Assembly: GCF_013410955.1 (NCBI RefSeq) | Contig: NZ_JACCCG010000001.1 | Coordinates: 776,896-840,895, forward strand | Direction: 5' to 3' | Source of the DNA: Microbacterium sp. AK009 | GTDB lineage: Bacteria; Actinomycetota; Actinomycetes; Actinomycetales; Microbacteriaceae | Length of the DNA: 64,000 nt | Shown here: positions 59,522 through 64,000 of the stretch, piece by piece | How the letters are laid out: each line of letters begins with the position of its first letter | Position numbering within the stretch: the stretch's first letter is position 1 | Translations under genes and position numbers: made by a program | The notes under the pieces: generated by a model | Seen by the model: the letters and a program-made list of their open reading frames with translations, nothing else | Told to the model about the DNA's origin: nothing | Databases searched by the model: none

Positions 59522-60610
59522 ATGCGGCGCATCCTCGTCCTCGGTTCCACCGGCTCCATCGGCACGCAGGCCCTCGAGGTCATCGCCGCGAACCCGGATC
59601 GCTTCGAGGTGGCGGGGCTCGCGGCGGGACGCCGCCGCGACCTGCTGACCGCTCAGGCGGCGACGTTCGGCGTCGCCGAGAGCGCCTGCGCGCTCGGTGC
59701 TGCCGAGGCGGAGCAGCTCGTCCGCGACGTCGATGCGGACGTTGTTCTGAACGGCATCACGGGTTCGGTCGGGCTCGGGCCGACTCTCGCCGCGCTCGAG
59801 ACCGGGCGCACCCTGGCGCTGGCGAACAAGGAGTCGCTTATCGTGGGCGGCGAGCTCGTGACCGCCCTCGCCGCGCCGGGGCAGATCGTCCCCGTGGACT
59901 CCGAGCACTCCGCCATCGCGCAGGCACTGCGCGCCGGCACGCACGAGGAGGTGCGCCGTCTGGTGCTCACCGCATCGGGCGGACCTTTCCGCGGCCGCTC
60001 GCGGTCGGAGCTCGCCGAGGTGACTCCCGCACAGGCGCTCGCTCACCCGACGTGGGACATGGGCCGGGTCGTGACGACGAACTCCGCCACGCTGGTGAAC
60101 AAGGGCCTCGAGGTCATCGAGGCGCATCTCCTCTTCGGCGTGCCCTACGACGCGATCGACGTCGTCGTCCACCCGCAGTCCGTCGTGCACTCCATGGTCG
60201 AGTTCATCGACGGCTCGACGATCGCGCAGGCGTCACCGCCCGACATGCGGCTCCCGATCTCGCTCGGCTTGGACTGGCCGCAGCGCGTGGCCGGTGTCGG
60301 TGTGCCCATCGACTGGACCCGCGCGACGCAGTGGACCTTCGAGCCGCTCGACGACGACGCCTTCCCCGCGGTGCGGCTGGCCAAACGTGTCGGGGAAGCG
60401 GGGGCGACCTATCCCGCCGTGTTCAACGCGGCCAACGAGCAGGCGGTCGACGCCTTCCACGAGGGGCGCCTGCGGTTCCTCGACATCGTCGACCTGGTCG
60501 CCGATGTCGTCGACCGGCACGAGGCCCCCGCAGCGCTCACCCGCGCATCGCTCGCCGACGCCGAGAGCTGGGCGCGGCGCGTCGCCGACGAGCTGATCGC
60601 CGCGCGCTGA
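59522..60610 (+). CDS. dxr: 1-deoxy-D-xylulose 5-phosphate reductoisomerase
   Basis: A 362-residue enzyme of the non-mevalonate isoprenoid pathway, turning DXP into MEP with [20 protein letters not shown] at the N-terminus binds [22 protein letters not shown] and [16 protein letters not shown] line the active site. Fosmidomycin's target. The usual actinobacterial neighbours (M50 protease, ispG) are not in the window. It is convergent with the MurE-like gene. Confidence 0.96.
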   Translation: MRRILVLGSTGSIGTQALEVIAANPDRFEVAGLAAGRRRDLLTAQAATFGVAESACALGAAEAEQLVRDVDADVVLNGITGSVGLGPTLAALETGRTLALANKESLIVGGELVTALAAPGQIVPVDSEHSAIAQALRAGTHEEVRRLVLTASGGPFRGRSRSELAEVTPAQALAHPTWDMGRVVTTNSATLVNKGLEVIEAHLLFGVPYDAIDVVVHPQSVVHSMVEFIDGSTIAQASPPDMRLPISLGLDWPQRVAGVGVPIDWTRATQWTFEPLDDDAFPAVRLAKRVGEAGATYPAVFNAANEQAVDAFHEGRLRFLDIVDLVADVVDRHEAPAALTRASLADAESWARRVADELIAAR

Positions 60611-60632
60611 GCTCGCTCCGCTGCCGGCGGCC

Positions 60633-62288
60633 TCAGGCCGGGCGCAGGGGATCGGATGACGGTGTGCTGTCCTCCGGGTAGGGCACCGGCCAGCGGGGCT
60701 CGGGCACGGGCCATCCGCGGGCGGCGAGCGCCCGCCGGGCGAGCTCCCGCGCGGAGTATGGGGTGCGCACGCCCCGGATATCGCGGTAGTCCTGGTGCCC
60801 GGGGCCGGCCCAGAGGATGGCGTCGCCCTCGCCGACGAGCGCGACGGCCTCGCGGATGGCGCGCTCGGGCGGAGAGTACTCGTGGATCTCGGCGTCCGGC
60901 TTCGCGCGGCGCGCCCCCTCGATGAGGGTGGCCCGGATCGAGTCGGGGTCCTCGTGCCGGGGGTGGTGGTCGGTGATGACGAGGATGTCGCTGCCCTCGG
61001 CGGCGGTGCGCCCCATGTCCAGCCGCTTCGTGGCGTCGCGGTCGCCGTCCGCGCCGACCAGCATCAGGACGCGGCCGGGCGTGACGTGCCGCACGGCGGC
61101 GAGGGTCTTCTCGAAGGCGTCGGGGGAGTGGCCGAAGTCGACGAAGACCGCCGGTCCGCGCTCACCCGAGACGAGTTCCGTGCGTCCGGGCAGATAAGCC
61201 CGGATCGCTCCGTCGCGGGCGAACGCCGCGACGAGGTCGTCCCACGCGTAGCCACCCTCCAGGAGCATGACGATCGCGAGACCGGCGTTGGCGGCCATGT
61301 GCTGGCCGATGACCGGGACGACGGTCTCCAGCATCCGCCCGTCCGTCGACGACAGCCGGAACCGTGTGCCCTGCTGGCGCTCCTCGATGATCTCGACGAC
61401 CCAGTTCGCCCGCGCCGCGGCCGCGGGATCGGCGGCGATGGCGGGGGTCCCGACCGTCAGGGTGGGCACCTCCGATCGCCCGACGACGTCGGCGCCCGCG
61501 GGGGAGTCGAGCGAGATCACGGCGCGACGCGCGCGCTCGGCGGTGAAGAGCGGCAGCTTCGCCTCGAGGTACTCGGTCATGTCGGCGTAGTCGTCGAGGT
61601 GGTCGTGGCTGAGGTTGGTGAACCCGGCGACGTCGAAGACGATGCCGTCGACGCGGCGCCGGCTGAGCGCCTGTGCGCTCACTTCCACCGCCACGGCCTG
61701 GACGCCGTGTTCGCGCATGAGCGCCAGCAGCGCGTGCATCTCGTACGCCTCGGGGGTGGTGAGGCGAGAGACCACCACGTGCCCCGCGATGTGGCGCTCG
61801 GCCGTCGAGGACAGCCCCGTGACGACGCCGAGCTGATCGAGGATGCCCTCCAGCAGATGGGACACGCTCGTCTTGCCGTTCGTTCCGGTCGTCCCGAACA
61901 GCAGCGGCAGTGCGTCGTCACGCCCGGTGCCGTAGACCCATGCGGAGATGGCGCCGAGGAGCGCGCGCGGGTCGTCGACGACGAGGATCGGGAGTCCGGA
62001 CGCCGCGGCGAGCGCTGCACCCGCCTCATCGGTGACCACCGCCACCGCGCCGCGTGCCGCGGCGTCGGCGGAGAACTCCGCGCCGTGGCGGTTCGCGCCC
62101 TTGACGGCGACGAAGACGTCGCCCGGTCGCAGATCGGCCGTGGCGAGGGTGACGCCGGTGAGGGACGACTCGCCGGGGTCGCCGCTGACGCGGCGGGCGA
62201 AACGTGCGGCGAGATCGGCCACGCGGTGCGCGGGCGGGTGATCCGGCCGGAGCACGGGGGGCAGGTGGGGAGTGTCATCCGTGGGCAT
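60633..62288 (-). CDS. MurE-like Mur ligase with altered substrate motifs
   Basis: A 551-residue Mur ligase. The ATP motif GTTGTNGKTS (about 132-141) and the overall three-domain length match UDP-MurNAc-tripeptide synthetases. Yet the residues that normally select the third amino acid are changed: the DNPR region reads HHPRHEDP, GKGHE reads GPGHQ, and EVSSHAL reads EVSAQAL. It may add another diamino acid (Lys, Orn, Dab, homoserine) or be a paralogue of unknown role. A standard murE would be expected in the dcw cluster, outside this window. Confidence 0.8.
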   Translation of the reverse strand: MPTDDTPHLPPVLRPDHPPAHRVADLAARFARRVSGDPGESSLTGVTLATADLRPGDVFVAVKGANRHGAEFSADAAARGAVAVVTDEAGAALAAASGLPILVVDDPRALLGAISAWVYGTGRDDALPLLFGTTGTNGKTSVSHLLEGILDQLGVVTGLSSTAERHIAGHVVVSRLTTPEAYEMHALLALMREHGVQAVAVEVSAQALSRRRVDGIVFDVAGFTNLSHDHLDDYADMTEYLEAKLPLFTAERARRAVISLDSPAGADVVGRSEVPTLTVGTPAIAADPAAAARANWVVEIIEERQQGTRFRLSSTDGRMLETVVPVIGQHMAANAGLAIVMLLEGGYAWDDLVAAFARDGAIRAYLPGRTELVSGERGPAVFVDFGHSPDAFEKTLAAVRHVTPGRVLMLVGADGDRDATKRLDMGRTAAEGSDILVITDHHPRHEDPDSIRATLIEGARRAKPDAEIHEYSPPERAIREAVALVGEGDAILWAGPGHQDYRDIRGVRTPYSARELARRALAARGWPVPEPRWPVPYPEDSTPSSDPLRPA

Positions 62289-62338
62289 GGCGCCTCCATC
62301 CTCTCACCCGGCTCCGGCCGAACCGTGATCGCGGAAGA

Positions 62339-63031
62339 TCAGCTCCGCGCGCGCCGGCGCCACAGCGCCGCGACCAGGGCGCCGGCACCGGTCACCAGAC
62401 TCGCGGCCGCGAGACCACGGGCCACCGGGTCGTCGCCGCCGGTGGAGCTCGCCGCGACCGGCGTCGCGGCGGCGTCCTGCGGGTCATCCGCGTGCGCCGC
62501 GCCGTGTCCCGAGGCGTCCCCCTCATCGGGCTCGGAGACGACGACGACCGGGGCCGGATGGTCCCTCTCCTCCTCGCCCGGCTCGGTCACCTCGTTCCAT
62601 GCGGTGGAGCCGGTGACGCAGGTCTGCTCGACCGGGAACGCGACGGAATCGCCGGCGGAGGCCTCGGCGAAGGTGACGTCGATCGCGACCGAGGCGCGCA
62701 GGCCGGTGTCGATGGGGTCGTCGGCGGTGAAGGTCACCTGCGTCGGCACGCCGTCGGCGCCCACCTCGCGGGAGATGGTCCATTCCCCGTCGACGACCGG
62801 GGCGACCGTGGCCACCGCGTCGGGGATGTCGACGGTGAGGGAGGTGGTCGGGGAATCGTCGCAGCCATGGGAGAACGAGAACTGCAGGGTGGTCCGGGTG
62901 CCGGCGGGCGCGACCTCGGGCGACACCCCGACGTGCGCCGATGCGGCGAGGGGGGCAGCCAGCACGAGGGCGACGCCGATGACGGAACCTGCGGCCACGA
63001 GGGGCAGGCGGGCAGAAGTGGAAGTGGTCAT
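62339..63031 (-). CDS. YcnI-like (DUF1775) copper-binding membrane protein
   Basis: A 230-residue exported protein. The signal peptide ends ASA, so the mature protein begins HVGVSP; an N-terminal His is the copper ligand of the YcnI brace. The DUF1775 domain is followed by a linker with HGAAHADDP and a C-terminal membrane helix (about 205-225). It likely captures Cu(II) outside the membrane. The ATG at 63031 has AAGGAAAG upstream; the earlier start is rejected. Confidence 0.88.
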   Translation of the reverse strand: MTTSTSARLPLVAAGSVIGVALVLAAPLAASAHVGVSPEVAPAGTRTTLQFSFSHGCDDSPTTSLTVDIPDAVATVAPVVDGEWTISREVGADGVPTQVTFTADDPIDTGLRASVAIDVTFAEASAGDSVAFPVEQTCVTGSTAWNEVTEPGEEERDHPAPVVVVSEPDEGDASGHGAAHADDPQDAAATPVAASSTGGDDPVARGLAAASLVTGAGALVAALWRRRARS

Positions 63032-63138
63032 GGTGGTTCTTTCCTTCACGCGAAGCAGGGTCGACGGCGCGCCGCCGGGTCGGCGGACGCGCACGGATCA
63101 CCGGCGCGCGTCGCACGCCGGTGCAGGAGGGTGCGGTC

Positions 63139-63732
63139 TCAGAGGACCGCGACGCGGGCCGGTGGGCCCCGGGAGGAACAGCCCGACGCCGTCCTGGGCA
63201 GCACAGTCCACGCCGTGCTGACGATGCCGATTCGGACGATCGAGGCCCGGAGGGAGGGGACGAGCGGGCGTGTGCCGGCGAGAAGGGTGCGGATGCCGCG
63301 GCCCAGGGCCTGCAGCATCCGCTCTCCGTGATGAAGGAGAAGGGCCGTGAGGAGGGCGGCGACGGCGTGCGCGCCGATCATCGGCGCATCGGGCACGGTG
63401 GCGACGGCACCCTCGCCCAGAGTCAGTGTGACGTGGTGCAGGTGTCTTCCCTGCGGCGCTGCGCCTGACGAGCCGGCGGTTCCGACCAGAGCGAACGCCA
63501 GGTGGTAGACCGCCTGCGCCGCGGTGACCGTGATGAGAGTGCGGCCGATGCTCGGTCGACGTCCGATCAGAAGGAGCGCGATCGGTGTCGCGAGCACGGC
63601 CGCGACCAGGAGCAGGGTGACCGGGGGCGGGCCGTCCGCGGCCAGGGTGTGCGACGTCCCCGCGATCACCGTGGCCGCAGTGGCGGCGGCGACCGCACGG
63701 CCGGCGCGCAGGTGTCGGGGGCTCACGGGCAT
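63139..63732 (-). CDS. Polytopic membrane protein upstream of the YcnI-like gene
   Basis: A protein of about 197 residues with four hydrophobic helices and several His (RHLHHVTL, LLLHHGERM). Position before the YcnI-like gene, 108 bp apart on the same strand, suggests a copper role. The helices and His clusters are what I see; no family is recognised. The start is uncertain: ATG 63732 is used, a GTG at 63726 or an ATG at 63819 is possible. Confidence 0.7.
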   Translation of the reverse strand: MPVSPRHLRAGRAVAAATAATVIAGTSHTLAADGPPPVTLLLVAAVLATPIALLLIGRRPSIGRTLITVTAAQAVYHLAFALVGTAGSSGAAPQGRHLHHVTLTLGEGAVATVPDAPMIGAHAVAALLTALLLHHGERMLQALGRGIRTLLAGTRPLVPSLRASIVRIGIVSTAWTVLPRTASGCSSRGPPARVAVL

Positions 63733-63904
63733 TCTCGGGACGGGGTTGATGGGGCGACACCAGGTTACGGCGTCAGCCGCATCGCCGCATATCGGTGAAA
63801 CGCCCGCCGGTGGGAACATGCATTCGATTGCTATCTACAAAGTCAAATGCCGATGTCGTAACCCTCTGCGATGATGTGGGTAGGTCATCGAGACGGGGTT
63901 TTCA
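63733..63904. other. Intergenic, relatively AT-rich promoter region
   Basis: Contains a TTGACT-like -35 on the minus strand (63841-63846) with a poor -10 about 18 bases on, for the membrane-protein gene. No gene is supported. It is less GC-rich than the rest of the window. Confidence 0.4.
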
Positions 63905-64000
63905 GTGGACGCGGACGAGAAGCGGCGGCGGGCGGAGGATAAGCGCGCCGGGGTGTTCGCGGATGAACTGGCGAAGCTGCGCCGGCGTCGGGCGGCGTTG
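63905..64000 (+). CDS. Start of an unidentified gene (cut by window edge)
   Basis: A GTG at 63905 opens a frame with no stop to the window end. The 32 residues visible are strongly basic and helix-forming, beginning DADEKRRRAEDKRAG. The frame upstream and any homology cannot be judged from so short a piece. Confidence 0.4.
   Translation, partial: MDADEKRRRAEDKRAGVFADELAKLRRRRAAL

Overview
The window is high-GC, gene-dense DNA from an actinobacterium. It is most likely from the Microbacteriaceae, probably a Microbacterium relative. The reasons are the run argS / DUF2993 gene / lysA / hom / thrC / thrB / rho / prfA, the run prmC / threonylcarbamoyl-AMP synthase / MraY-family transferase / atpI-like gene / complete atp operon, many GTG starts, and many genes whose start codon sits directly behind a TAnnnT -10 box. 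The genus is inferred from gene content and order, not from a marker gene comparison. I find about 60 protein genes, one tRNA-Arg(CCG), and no rRNA, IS element, prophage or CRISPR array.

Layout. 1-4013 (minus strand): a peptide/nickel-type ABC importer (lipoprotein, two permeases, ATPase cut by the window edge). 4147-8141: alpha/beta hydrolase, AhpD-like protein, tyrosine-type phosphatase, a SIP-domain protein behind a DtxR/IdeR-like iron box, a small protein with an HEAVH motif, and an arginase-family protein. 8207-11051: PspA with a TPM-domain membrane protein. 11192-13765: DUF3097 protein, trmB and a CPBP-like membrane protease. 13766-14379: a non-coding stretch with four evenly built 49-nt palindromes, then tRNA-Arg. 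14423-18680: SGNH hydrolase, transglutaminase-like protein, argS and a DUF2993 protein. 18843-27132: lysA, hom, thrC, thrB (aspartate-family amino acids), rho and prfA. 27389-31805: amidase, small membrane protein and a coupled cysteine operon (cysK, a divergent cysK paralogue, cysE). 31893-42221: prmC, sua5-type gene, WecA/TagO-type transferase, atpI-like gene and atpBEFHAGDC. 42340-49398: yaaA, two membrane proteins, aldo/keto reductase and a heterodimeric ABC exporter. 49468-54855: PP2C phosphatase, a membrane-anchored FtsK/EccC-like ATPase and an APC permease. 54878-60610: alanine dehydrogenase, asparaginase, OsmC protein, acyltransferase, FKBP lipoprotein and dxr. 60633-63732: a divergent MurE-like ligase, a YcnI-like copper protein and a membrane protein. 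A new plus-strand gene begins at 63905 and runs off the end.

Functionally this is mostly core metabolism and envelope biology: energy conservation (ATP synthase), translation (argS, trmB, prfA, prmC, sua5, tRNA-Arg), transcription termination (rho), aspartate-family and cysteine biosynthesis, isoprenoid and wall precursors (dxr, MurE-like, MraY family), and envelope stress (PspA/TPM).

I see no clear candidate for a wholly new multi-gene system. The most unusual signals are the 49-nt palindrome array beside tRNA-Arg, a repeated TAnnnT-N6-start-codon arrangement implying leaderless mRNAs, an apparent CTG start for atpB, the altered active-site residues of the second cysK, the remodelled MurE-like motifs, and the orphan PP2C/FtsK pair.
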